This document shows, piece after piece, positions 11,710-23,219 of a DNA stretch of 64,000 nucleotides. The notes under the pieces are model-generated. The model was not told the origin of the DNA. It saw only the letters and a list, made by a program, of their open reading frames with translations, and did no database searches. The position numbers and the translations under genes are program-made. The stretch comes from Sinotaia quadrata (Eukaryota; Mollusca; Gastropoda; Architaenioglossa; Viviparidae), in NCBI GenBank assembly GCA_028829895.1, contig CM054181.1, forward strand, positions 110,829,360 through 110,893,359, given 5' to 3'. Each line of letters begins with the position of its first letter. Within the stretch, counting starts at the first letter, position 1.

Positions 11710-14480
11710 ATGTTCAAACCTATTGGCTTTACCACCTCTTGTGATATAGATCATAGTAGTCGACCAATGAAAATGCATTCTTTGATATTTCAAGGTCAAG
11801 GTCCTTTATAGCAGTGATGTCGTATTCGCCATGATGTGGATTTTTGTGCTAACTCCAAAACGTCTCTGGCAGTAGCACTGTCTTGTTTGCTATTAATGCT
11901 TGTATTCGGCAACGCAATGGGTTAGGGTTAGAGTTAGGTTTAGTTTTATTATGTTTATACTTATAAGTAAAGAATATATAAATTAAGCTGGAATATCACT
12001 TCGGCGCCATGCTTGTTAGTGTGGGCTTGTTGGTTCTAAGTTTGGTGTACATTAGGTTGATGTACTGATAGTTGTCTCTGATTGGCGCTATAACAGCGAA
12101 ATTTTACCCTGTCTTAAAGTCTCGGCTTGCTGTTATTCATAGTTGATCTGAAAAATAGTCCTGTGTCTAAAAGTCTTGGTTGTCGTTAGTTTCGCATAGT
12201 CGGAAAATGTCGTTCTGCCTTTAACTTGTCTCATTATTCTTGTAAAAATCGCTTTTAACTAAATATAGAATTTCATTGCATAGAAGATTTGTGATGACAT
12301 TGGGTTATTGTACTTTGTAAGGTAGGAGTTATTTGTCTTTCCTATATTAATACAGGATTCAGCGGAACTCCCATCGAAGCAAATAGTTTTATTTATACAC
12401 ACACAACAAGCTACCGTATAACCAGTCAAAAGACTTACCAGCCATGCACTTATCCATAATTTTAATCAGGCTGTCAACCAATCATCCAAACAAACATCCA
12501 TCCAGACAAGGATTCACCCAACTAACCGTCCTGTCTTAAGACTTGCACATGTGAGTAGGTTGCATAATGGATCCAAATAAAAGCGGTTGTAGGAACGAAA
12601 CGACGTGTGCAGTCCTTAGACTGTTGTAACTGTACACTATAGATTTTTCTTGTCCACGTTTTCTAACGAAAACTGGCGGAATCATCGTTGCATTAGCTGT
12701 AGTGCCTGAGAGCACATATTATGTATTTAACGCTTGAAGTCCATGCATTTTGTTCCGCTTACGTACATACAAAATGTGTCATCTTTGTTGTCATCATCAT
12801 CGTCGTTCTTATAACTCCCTGAATTATAAGCAACAAAACCAAACTAGGTATAATAGTATAAAGGACAACTCCGAACCGTAGGTTAAGTAAATAGGAGGTC
12901 GAGAGGTCAAGAAATCATTCAAGAGAGCGCAGGTTCAAGAAACGTCCCGATTGGTAGGCGCCACTTGACGACCTAAACGCGTCACGTTAGACTGGGCCTT
13001 TTCTTAACTATTTTACAAAGTAAGAGTATCGTCCCTTGAATTTTTTCCTGACAAGAATAGTAGAATGAGTGAATTGTGAGTGATTATTTAATCAGAGGAT
13101 CAAAATTGGATTTTTTTTTGTTGTTGTTGAACGAATTTTACCGCTTCACTAAGATAATGGGATAGTCAGTTACTGCGTTGTGCGTTTTTTAAGCGGGTGT
13201 TTTCACCTCCAAGGCCTGCAAGAACTTTATGTCGATTAGACATACATTTGTCATCAGTTATGGGTTGGCCTTGCAGGGAATTCGCTCCTCTCACTATTTT
13301 TGAGGAAAATAGACCTCTCATTTTTTAAAATACCCCCTCCCCCATCAGAAAAAGAAAGGAAGAAGATATTTAAAAGGTGGAGGGAGGGTGTCATCAGATA
13401 ACCTCTCTTAAAAATCAACCAGAGTTTCCTGACTTTGTATAGAGGATTGATTAACAGTAAGAATGCGTAAAGCTAAAGGAAGAAAATTATTATTATTATG
13501 ATGTACTGTGTTATGAACGTAAATTGTTACTGATTTATTCTACAGTACTTTCACAATGTTCGAAATATCGATTAGTTTTTGGCAAAGGTCGAATAGTTTA
13601 GAGTGTTCTTTAACTACATAATCTATTGCTTATTGTTTTTCAGACAAAACAGGAGACATGGTAAATAATAATAAGAAACAAAAGCCCAAAGCAAATAGAG
13701 AGAAAAATAGAGTGTAGTACTAGTAGGCAAATGGCAGGATATTGACACATTTAGGAAATGTTATCATTGCCTTGCCTGTTTCAAGGAACACTGAATCTAT
13801 TTCGTGTGAGTTACGGTGGGGGGTGTGGTTATTATAAGACTGGACTTTATCCTCCACAAAACTGGACTGGACTTTCACTGACAGGACTAGCCCACTGTTA
13901 GCAAGATTCAGCCTGGCAGGTTTTCTATCATTCTCTAAGTCCGTGTTCCATTAAACTAATCTCCCGATCATGTCGGTACTCCCCTCCTTAATCCACACAC
14001 CGTGACGGTCCTTCGTGAAAGTTCGGATTTATTGCTCTCATGGCTTCTTTCATCTTTGGACTTGCGCCGGGCATTTAGTCGATGTTGCTTTTGAACATTT
14101 TTGTTGTTGATGTTGAGCTGAAAATGTGTTCGATCATTGTCTTTAAATGTGTGTATCCAAATGAATTGGGCACTTGAAGGAAAGAGAAGATAACCGACGT
14201 GAACTGTACCACCCAGCAGACTTATTTATGCTCTAGGCTTTTCTTTGCCAGCACAGGAAACTCAGTAGCATTTTTGTAATTTTTTCTTTCTTTAAAATTG
14301 GAAACTAGTGGATATACTTGGAAAAAAAAATAAACTTAGAGATGAGGTCAGCAGATTTGCTGTTGCTATTAAAAACGACACCAATGACGGATTCATTATA
14401 CGTCATTAGTAGTTGTTGAATGATGTCATAACTTTATGAAGTCATCATATATAATGGCTCTGACGAAGATGTAACACATG
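11710..14480. other. Non-coding stretch, no gene recognised
   Basis: There are only scattered decayed repeat fragments and short frames. I found no domain-like exon and no transposon hallmark that I can support. Confidence 0.4.
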
Positions 14481-14494
14481 ACATGTAATCGACG

Positions 14495-14521
14495 ATTGTA
14501 ATAAGATCGTCTTATTACAAT
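14495..14521. other. Perfect 12-bp inverted repeat (hairpin)
   Basis: The arms attgtaataaga and tcttattacaat are exact complements with a 3-base spacer. A second imperfect palindrome around tgatgtcataac / gtcatca lies about 80 bp upstream. Confidence 0.85.
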
Positions 14522-15214
14522 GATAACGTCAGATATCAGATAGAGAGAGATGACGGTGATTTAAAAGAACTTTGTACTAGGAAGAAGTAAAAAATAAAGT
14601 CTGAATAAATAAGACAGGGACACTTCTTGGGTTTTTTCTGTCCCACCCTCCTCTTCTAATCGTTGACATGTGTTGTCGAGTTTCACATGAAAATGTTTGT
14701 GACTGTGCTCTGGTAACCTGCACCTATTTTACAAAAACAATAATTATCTATACATTTATTTCTTTTCTTTATTTTACTTATTCTTCATTCTTGTTTCATA
14801 ATATTTAATGAAATCAGATTAATTCACAAGTTTGTTTGTATAACTATGAGATAGTAATTTATGTCTTATATGATAGGATTCGCTCAACATTGAGAATAAC
14901 GACATTAGTTTGATCACTAGTTTGATTTGTTGATTGACGCTTTCTGCAGACCTACTTATTGTAGCTTTACTTTGGTTTAATATCATTCGAATGTTTGTTT
15001 ATCCACCCTCCTTCCTTCATGCTGAAACTATTTGAGCCATACTCATTCGAAACGCACAGTGCCAGATGTCATGTATATGCAGTTAAGAAGCATTAAGAGA
15101 AACACGGCTCAAGATGGCTCTGAGTGCTGAGTTATGTCGTATTTGTTAAATCTGTCGTAATTGAGCCACATTGTAAATTTGTATGTGTTAAATATAATTA
15201 AAACAGATAACTAA

Positions 15215-15215
15215 C

Positions 15216-15246
<31 letters not shown>

Positions 15247-15258
15247 ACCCACACACAT
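15215..15258. repeat. CA microsatellite
   Basis: About 16 pure CA units are followed by CCACC interruptions and a short CA tail. Confidence 0.95.
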
Positions 15259-15613
15259 CAAAATGTATTTGTATATATTTATTGTTGCAAAATGTAAGTA
15301 ATGTGGGAATGATTTGCATATAGATTGCAAGTGAGAGATAAGTATTGCAGATCATGTATAGATGAGAGAGGAGTATGGAAAAAGATATTTTCAATAAAAA
15401 TATAATTGATTGCCCAGGCTGTAAAATACATACGTGATAGAAGCTATTAAGTAATTGGTTGGCTGTATTCGGCGCGTGGAGTTGGGAGAAGATGATCATT
15501 TAGAAGGCATATTACTGGTATGAAAATAATTCAACTAGTAGGTTATGTATACTTCAACTTGCTTCCCGTGTACACTTTCATACATAAATATATTATGTAG
15601 AGCAGTTTTGTAA

Positions 15614-15658
15614 GTGTGTGTGTATGTCAGTGTGTGTGTGTGTGTGTGTGTGTGTGTA
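15614..15658. repeat. GT microsatellite, interrupted
   Basis: GT runs are broken once by tatgtca; the second block has about 14 units. Confidence 0.95.
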
Positions 15659-16016
15659 TTTCTATAATCGCTACTCCTGCCAAATTTATCCTGTGTATGT
15701 CTTGCTAATCTGTCATAAGATGACTGTGAATTATCGCAACATATGGTGCAGCAGTTAAAGCAAACAAAGCCAACAAAAAAATAAAATTAAAAAAACTCTT
15801 TTTAACTGAAAACAAAACATTTTCTTAGATGTAGTTATAATTCTTACCATAAAATGCGATTGGGTCATAATAACAAAATTTGTTTTCTCAATTTTGTTTT
15901 CTTCTAACGAACACCAAAACTAATATCTAACCCACCCTATGCAGACAAAAGCAGTATAAAGCGCTATGGTAGAGCAAATTCTCTATTTTCATTTCCACAC
16001 GGTGGCATATATATAT

Positions 16017-16038
16017 AAAAAAAAAAAGGGGGGGGGGG
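16017..16038. repeat. A-run joined to G-run
   Basis: Eleven A are followed directly by eleven G, forming an uninterrupted purine tract after a short TA repeat. Confidence 0.85.
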
Positions 16039-16247
16039 TCACCCAAGTCAAATGACGTCCGTTTTTATTTAAAATAAATTTAGAAATAATTGCAAAAATT
16101 GCTAATTTTTTAAAAAAGAAATAAAGAAAAACTATTTATCGCACTGCTTGTTTTCACTCCATCCATCTCTTCCGCCCTTCTGAGTAGAATTGTTTTTAAT
16201 TTAAATTTTACAAAAAGTTTACATTTTTAAAACGACGTCTTGTGGCG

Positions 16248-16490
16248 GAGTAAATTTATCTATCCCTATTTCAATACTTAATCATTTTACAAACTGTTGT
16301 ATTGTCGAAGTGTCACCACTTCGGCACTCCTTATGATGGTATTTTTGTAAGTGTCAGAGTTGGAGTAAACAACTCGAATTGAGAATATGCTAGAAATTGC
16401 TGATGCAATGCAAACCAGTTTCAGGAGGGTGAGTAGTTTTTATTATCCAATGGTTAACATTTACGGGAACGAGACCAACCAATAGGCTGA
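16248..16490 (+). mobile_element. Family X dispersed element, 5' fragment (copy C)
   Basis: This matches the 5' ends of the copies at 21.3-22.9 kb and 59.4-61.0 kb. Shared blocks include ggagtaaattt, tgtcgaagtg, ggcactcctta, tatttttgtaagtgtcagag, ttggagtaaac, gagtagttttta and ccaata/tgggctgaga. Homology stops abruptly near 16490. It has a small hairpin cgaagtg-tcac-cacttcg at its start. No coding capacity is evident. Confidence 0.8.
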
Positions 16491-16499
16491 GATCAATTA

Positions 16500-18400
16500 A
16501 AGCTTCTGTTGAAAACAGAAATGTTATTTTTATTATGTTTACTGGCTCGAATGGCATTTTTTTTTCTTTTCTTTCTTTCTTATTTTTTTTATTTTTTTTG
16601 CGGCACAGAACATTTAGAGCAATCAGGATTATAATGATTGTATACTCAGCATTACGAAATCATTGTGAAATGACGTCATCTGTAAAATACAAAGCGGGTC
16701 GATGAAAACCTTATACGTGTTATGTGAATTTCCGTTACATTAAAATTTTATTAATTTCTTTCGTTTAATTGATATAAATCCAGTGGGTAATCTTTTAAAG
16801 GCACAACATCCGGCCGTATTAAATGAAAAGACAAGATTGAGCTTAAACAAATAAATAAACGGACGAACAAATGACTGACTGGAAGACCCTTACGAACGCT
16901 CTGTGTACGTGTTCTCTTGTGTGTAATTCTTGTCTTGTGTTTCATGCACCTTGCCTGCGTGTGTGCAAATATCAACTTTTAACATGTAAAACAAGGCAGT
17001 ATTCACCTGAACAGACCCACTGTGTATGTTATGAAGAAAATATGTCCTTGAACAGAAGCAATATGCAGAGCCCTGTGTAGTGTTCTAAGGATGAACCCTG
17101 GACAGAATCCTGGTCATAGTGAAGAGAATGGGTCTTTGAATGCAACCCTGTCTATTGCGAAAGAGAAAAAAACTGAAAAAAGCATGTTTTTTTGGGAGAA
17201 GATATAGTTTTTTTTTAAAGTTTACCAAGAACCCTTCAGTGGGATCCAAAAACAACTGTATTTCCTTTGAAGAAATCGGGTGAGCGAAAAGAATCCTGTA
17301 TTGTGACGTATGGAACCCATGTGAGTCATGTAAAGATTGGCCCCATGCTTTAAAAAGAACGTCAACAAAGGGGGAAAACCCCTAGGTTTTATTTAGAAAA
17401 GGACTGTGACTAAAAATAGCACATGTTTAATATGATTCGATACGAAGACAATAGCTCCTCATCTCTTAACTCCCTTTGTACATTCAAATACACGACTGTT
17501 CCCAGCTGTTTCACTCACCTTCACTATCATTTACCCTCAAAAACTCTTACACTTCCACGACGTTAAAAAAGCGTTAAACGTAATTGTTGAAAACCTATCG
17601 CATCGACGGATTGGATTGAACGAACGTCGTTTAAAATTAAATATATACTGCTTTAACATCTCCTTGAAATATATAGCTTTTGTATTAAATGTAGGCTGTC
17701 TTTTTTAAAATTTGTTTCAATGCTTGTGGACAAGTGTGTTAGGCAACGATTCCTGTACCGGTCACCTTGCCGCATGTTGTAAATGGTGTAGGATACATAT
17801 GAAGGGTTGAGAGTACGAAAATTACATACGCATTATTTTATTTTATTTTTTTAAATTGAGGCGCCATGGATTTACCAGTTCGGTTGCATTATTCGCATTT
17901 TGAATTTCACGGATATTGCAAGACTTACGTGTCTCTAGCACGGAAAGTGGCTTTTTATATTGTGCAGTACCGTGTTAAACTGTTCTTAAAACGATAAGTG
18001 AAGCCATCGCAGTAATTGACTTGTCTAGTTCAGGAGTGAATTACTGGAGCTGATACATCTAATATGCTGAATTAAATGGAAAGAAAAGGCATAACATGCG
18101 CGAGCACATACATAGAGAGAGAGAAAAAAAACCGAAAAATAATTAACGAGACAAAAATAAAACAACTGTAAAAATAAATCAAATATCCCAAGAAAGAAAC
18201 TAATAAAACAAGAATGCTGCTCCCCCCCCACCCCTTCATCTTCTGTCGTCACCACCACCACCAGCAGAAGTAATAAGTTTCTTCTGTCGTTACCACCACC
18301 AGCAGAAATATCTCCTACAGATATCTCCTACAACCTCAGCAAACCCACGAAACCTGTAGTAAACACAAGTACTAATGTGCACGAACCAACACACTAGGAT
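16500..18400. other. Non-coding stretch, no gene recognised
   Basis: T-rich runs near 16560-16600, an exact TGACGTCA near 16672, and short frames without domain similarity. Confidence 0.4.
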
Positions 18401-18404
18401 GATT

Positions 18405-18662
18405 ACGACTTATCCTTTTAACTCTTGGCGTTATGACTTGTCCATTTAACCCTTGGCGTTATGATTTGTCCTTTTAACTCTTGGCATTATGACTTGTCCT
18501 TTTAACCCTTGGCATTATGACGTCCTTTTAAACCTTGTCATTATGACTTGTCCTATAAAACCCTTGGCATTATGACATGTCTTTTTAACTCTTGGCAGTA
18601 TGACATGTCCTTTTAACCCCTGACATTATGACTTGACCTTTTAACCATTGGCATTATACTTG
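18405..18662. repeat. 28-bp minisatellite, about nine copies
   Basis: The unit is atgacttgtccttttaaccc followed by ttggcatt. Copies differ by point changes and 1-3 base gaps. Confidence 0.93.
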
Positions 18663-18669
18663 TGAGGTA

Positions 18670-19260
18670 ACTAGTCCGAGTGCACACAACACAATTCACC
18701 AAACGCAATACTACTACTAGTGACAGCACTTTGCTGTAAGGAGATTTTATTTCGAAATGACATTGAGACAGTCAAACAAACACAATAAATAATAGCATAT
18801 GTTTTAAAGAAAAAATATTTTAAAGGCAATTAATATTGATCTATCTCGAATAAAAGGGTGTTAAAAAAAGACTCTTCCTGAAATATTAAAATATATCCGA
18901 CAGCTATACGTAGTAATTTAACTCAGCCCTCGACATTAACGATCATTGTTAGTGAACGTTAGATATAAATTAGTTAATGAATCCAATGCTGGTTTGAACA
19001 CTGGACTGTCGTGTTCAATCTACTTAACTATATCTCACCGTGATGATTGAAAACTAGACGCAGAGCAAGTAAAGTTGTGAACACGTGTCCTCGCACTGCT
19101 TTCAATACGATTTCCACGTCACCTGCAAATTTACGAACACCAGATCGAGGCTTTCGGGTGGTCGAATCTATTAGTGGGCCACAATCGGCTTGACAGCGTC
19201 CGACAGCGTGCTCAGCTTTGCGTCCGTTCGACCATCACGGCTCCCCACGTGTCAATGACT
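18670..19260. other. Non-coding stretch, no gene recognised
   Basis: AT-rich at first, then with more CpG after about 19080. No domain or repeat was recognised. Confidence 0.35.
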
Positions 19261-19267
19261 GCTCTTT

Positions 19268-19507
19268 TTTATGAACATGAAATCTGATTTTATTTGAATC
19301 AGCATGAGAATAATGACTCCTGCGCCTTCGGCACAGTTTATCATATGCTTGTAATAGTCGCCATAAAGCGAGGAAATGTGTTCGTAGCATGGAAGAGAAG
19401 GAAACTCGCTTCCCCTCGGCCTTCGAGAAGCTTTTTACGCGCGGTTTATGGGTCCTTTTTATGGCCGCTCCTAGGCACGGAAATATGCCCACAGCCCGGC
19501 TTTATGA
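19268..19507. promoter_or_regulatory. Candidate regulatory block with five TTTATG sites
   Basis: TTTATG or its complement occurs at 19268, 19361 (ccataaa), 19445, 19458 and 19501, in a locally CpG-richer block. TTTATG is the core of caudal/posterior-Hox-type homeodomain sites. The frames here (19294-19608 plus strand, 19235-19492 minus strand) have no recognisable domain. Function is inferred from motif density only. Confidence 0.25.
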
Positions 19508-19887
19508 TAAATACATTTCGCTTTTATTTTCTTTGCTCTGTGACAGACTGGGAGGACAAGAGTTTCAAAGAAGCTAAGACGATCGCTGAGCCAAGAACTT
19601 GTGAGTGATTTATATTGCCAAGGCACTCCAGTAATATCTTGCGCGCGAGACTAAACACATGAGAAACATACGTTGTGGTTGGTTGTCTCCTAACCCTTCC
19701 TCGTTGCAAACACACTGTCACTCCCTCCCCCCCCTCTCTCTCTCTCTCTCACACACACATTAAAAGCAAATTTAAACTTATTGTTTTAATTATTTGTAAG
19801 TCCTTAACCCATGCTGATCATTATCAGTCAGGAGTGATATATAAAGTCAAAGTTACGATGTTTATTTTCTTATCTAATTGATACAGT

Positions 19888-19908
19888 GCACACACACACA
19901 ACACACAC

Positions 19909-19961
<53 letters not shown>

Positions 19962-19978
19962 ATATATACGCGCACACA
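19888..19978. repeat. CA microsatellite, interrupted
   Basis: CA blocks are separated by single extra A bases; the longest pure block has about 20 units, followed by a TA/CG/CA mix. Confidence 0.95.
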
Positions 19979-20515
19979 TTGAGGATTTTATAAATCGGTG
20001 AAACCCGCAACAAGTACAAAGCAAAAATTGAACAAATATATATATATACACTAGCAACTTTAAACAAAAAGTAGTAATATACGGTAACCAGCTTGCGAAA
20101 GCGTGTGTTTTGAACAGCTGTTTTCTGCATGTATTTATATAGGAAAAGACAAATTAATTATTTTTTAAAGACACAACACAATCGATTATGTTAAACCACA
20201 TGACCTACATACAAATACATGCTGTATCTTAATGTTCTTTTTGATATCTACCTCACGTTGGATTACGAACTATTTAAACAATGTATGTCCTGCATTAAGC
20301 CTTTTTATATATCTACATTGCTTTGGCTGACAGAATTATTCAAGTCATCACATATCTCATATTAAACCCTTTTATTAAATATTATCAAAAATCTATATAT
20401 AGCATTGGCTTTCCCGACATTTCTAAAGGCACTACTATATATATATCTACATATCCCGCTTTTAGCGTATAGACTTATATACCAAGTACTGGCTTACCAG
20501 CATTATTGAGGGCAA

Positions 20516-20526
20516 CATATAACTGG
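20516..20526. repeat. Left target-site duplication of the 284-bp element
   Basis: catataactgg, identical to 20811-20821. Confidence 0.8.
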
Positions 20527-20810
20527 GTGGCCCGACAGGTGGGCGGGCGACAAGAGGTTTGCAACAACTGGCTAGACACAACCGATTAGCGACAACTGGC
20601 TTACACATAACTTACATCTGTAAAATAAATTAGATAATTACTTAGGTTTTTTTCCTCTTGTTTAGCAAAATTTCGTATATCGTATTATGCACAAGTCACT
20701 TGCCGTTCACCAGTTATTGCTAGGCATGTGTCAGTAGCTAGTTGACGTTCGCCACTTGTCGCCCGCTAAGTGTCGTTTGTAAAATGTCGCCCGCCTAGAT
20801 GTCATAGAAC
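20527..20810. mobile_element. 284-bp foldback/MITE-like element with target duplication
   Basis: The element is flanked on both sides by an identical 11-bp direct repeat, catataactgg (20516-20526 and 20811-20821). Its two ends are inverted repeats that start exactly at those boundaries. Left gtggcccgacaggtgggcgg and the reverse complement of the right end gttctatgacatctaggcgg align without gaps, and share 18 of the first 26 bases, including ggcgggcgaca. Further inside, 20543-20579 and 20728-20766 form a second inverted pair around gcgggcgacaag. It has no coding capacity, so it would be a non-autonomous DNA transposon. The superfamily is unknown. Confidence 0.8.
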
Positions 20811-20821
20811 CATATAACTGG
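20811..20821. repeat. Right target-site duplication of the 284-bp element
   Basis: catataactgg, identical to 20516-20526. The sequence outside each side (ggctt-accagcatta and ggccttgccagcggta) is also related, so insertion was into an old tandem repeat. Confidence 0.8.
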
Positions 20822-21325
20822 CCTTGCCAGCGGTACTAAAAGCAACATGTAACGGTAATCGATCTTGTTACGAATTTCTTGTGTACCTGTTGCAAGGCCA
20901 CTTACTATTATAATTTAATAACAAATTCTTCCTTGCACCCTGGTTACGGATTCCTCCCATGTTTATTACTGTCATGGCAAGCTACATACAAACGATAGTT
21001 TTTCCATCTAATCAAATACTCATTGCAGTAATTAATTACTAAGATCACGGCTATTATTCCACCACTTTCAAGTAACTGACCTGTAACCCGGTGCATACGA
21101 CCTGACAACATCTAGAGTAATTTGATTCTATCAAAACTGTAGAAAAACATCGCTGGCTAGCTTGTTGATCCAATTGTCCTATCTCCCAACTAATCAAATC
21201 AGATGTATGCAAGTTCACACCTTTAGCAAAATATGAAGAAAAACATCAATCAGAAAGTCACGAAAGGGCATGCTTTATAACAAATGAGTTGTAATCAGAA
21301 TATTATTACAATAAGAGTTTCGTAT

Positions 21326-22925
21326 TGTGACACCAATGCCACCTAATTAATGATATTATATTTAATTAATTAATCATCCATAACTAATTACAAGTGATGA
21401 GAATCTTAATTATGTTATTAATAATTCTCCACCAGACACCACTCGTTTCTCTCACTTGGCAGATATTCGGCCGCTGTAAATGTTTACTGTCTTACCGTCA
21501 ACATTATTTTCATAGGTGGAAAACTTCTTAGTAAAGGAGAAGACAAAACTGTCTTTAATCTATATTTAGCAAGCCCCCATCCCCCCACATTCTTCTCCAA
21601 AATAAATTTATCAATATGTGTAAGAAGGTCAATAAATGTATCAATATGTGTAAGAGGGTCAATACATTTATCAATATGTGTAAGAAGGTCAATACATTTA
21701 TTAAGTCAACAATCAAATATACATATAAAAAATACAAAAGAGATCAATATTTCCACAAAACCACATGAATAATTTCTACACTTCACAATCTTATATCCAG
21801 AAAAATACAATTCAGTATAAATCACAGGATAGTTCTTATTAGAGATAAGTGATAATAGTTTCTACTTAACCTGATTTAGGTGCTGTCTCAATAGTCTTTC
21901 ACACTTTGTAACAAAGACAGTTTTATTGCTCACCGTTATTACATCAGCTCCACATGTTTCCCTTGCACGTTTGTAGGACACTGATTCACTGCTATTCTCT
22001 CAAGGTTAACTTAGACACATTTGCCTTATTTAGCACCCATAAGCAGTATAGCAGTTATAGCAATTTCCAGTGACTTTTCTTTATAATAGAAATTGTTCAG
22101 TGTAGACAGCATGCTTTGCCACCATACATCAACATAGTGTAGTGTATCATTACACTTACACACTGCTCCCTCATCTACCACAGTCGGTCGTAGAAGACAG
22201 GAGGTTCATATCATACACAGAAGAAAGGCTGCTTTACCCTGAAAAATATAATCAGAGAGCAAATGCTAAGTTTCCGGTTTATCACTTTTTTAAAAACTCC
22301 ATTCTTTCATACCTTCAAGTCTTAACTTACAGTTTTCTGTAACAGTATTTATTAGCCCTAGACATGCTTACAGTATTATAGTTATATGAGCGGTTTCATT
22401 AGAACAATGTCAAGTGTTAGCATACTACATATAAGCATCAGAGTTCAAACATTTGTAGAAACAATAGTCTACGCACATAATGCATCTCTAAAATACAAGT
22501 GTAACACATCAGTTGCATAAAATGCATGATATATTTCTAAGTCCATTCTCTCTCAACCAGTCAAGTCAACTCACCATTAAGCTAACAGCTGCCTTTCATG
22601 ACCGGACATCTTGCCACACCAAATTCAAGTGATCAGACAGTAGAATTAACTACAGCTTGTAAACTTTTGGTCTCAGCCCATTGGTTTGTCTTGTTCCCAT
22701 AAATCGTAACCATTGGATAATAAAAACTACTCACCCAGTTGAATTGATTTGCATTACATCAGCATTTTCTAGCATATTCTCAACTTGAGTTGTTTACTCC
22801 AACTTTGACACTTCCAAAAATACCATTAAAAGGAGTGCCCAAGGTCGGGTTACTTTGACAATTTAACAGTTTATATAACAATTAAGGCTAGAAATAGGGG
22901 TAGTCAAATTTACTCCACCGTACTT
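21326..22925 (-). mobile_element. Family X dispersed element, near-complete copy A
   Basis: Read on the minus strand, this matches copy B (59445-61020, plus strand) along its entire 1.5-1.6 kb. Shared blocks include tatttttg(g/t)aagtgtca, gagagagaatggacttagaaatat, cactacact, atggtggcaa, aagaactatcctgtgatt, ttgaccttcttacacatatt, acagcg/gccg...tccgccaagtgagaga and gattaattaatta. I see no reverse transcriptase or transposase, no convincing terminal inverted repeats and no target duplication, so the class is open. Divergence between copies shows it is old. Confidence 0.85.
21600..21697. repeat. 30-bp array inside family X copy A
   Basis: The unit atcaatatgtgtaagaaggt followed by caataaattt is repeated three times. 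Copy B has only one unit at the matching place, so the array grew after insertion. Confidence 0.9.
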
Positions 22926-23044
22926 ATCTAAAATTCTTTTCGCTGTTTCTAAGAATGTCTTCTGTCAAAAAAAATATGCACCCGGCATCGTACCACAGAT
23001 TTGCCACAATCGATACACCTGATCGATTGTGGTGCGATTATTCC

Positions 23045-23215
23045 TCTCTGTCCGCTTTCACTCTTTGCATTGCTTTATACCCATCTTTCCTTGTTAAACT
23101 GCCGGTAAGAGTTCTGTTCGTTTCTTTATGCCACTTTATATGTATTAAACTGCCGGCAAGACTTCCACTTTGTATTTTGCTTTATATACCCCTCAATAGA
23201 TATTAGACAGCCGGT
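23045..23215. repeat. Diverged minisatellite, about 58-bp unit, three copies
   Basis: The phrase attaaactgccggcaaga recurs near 23095, 23147 and, as attagacagccggtag, 23203, each preceded by a gctttatac-type segment. Confidence 0.6.
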
Positions 23216-23219
23216 AGCT

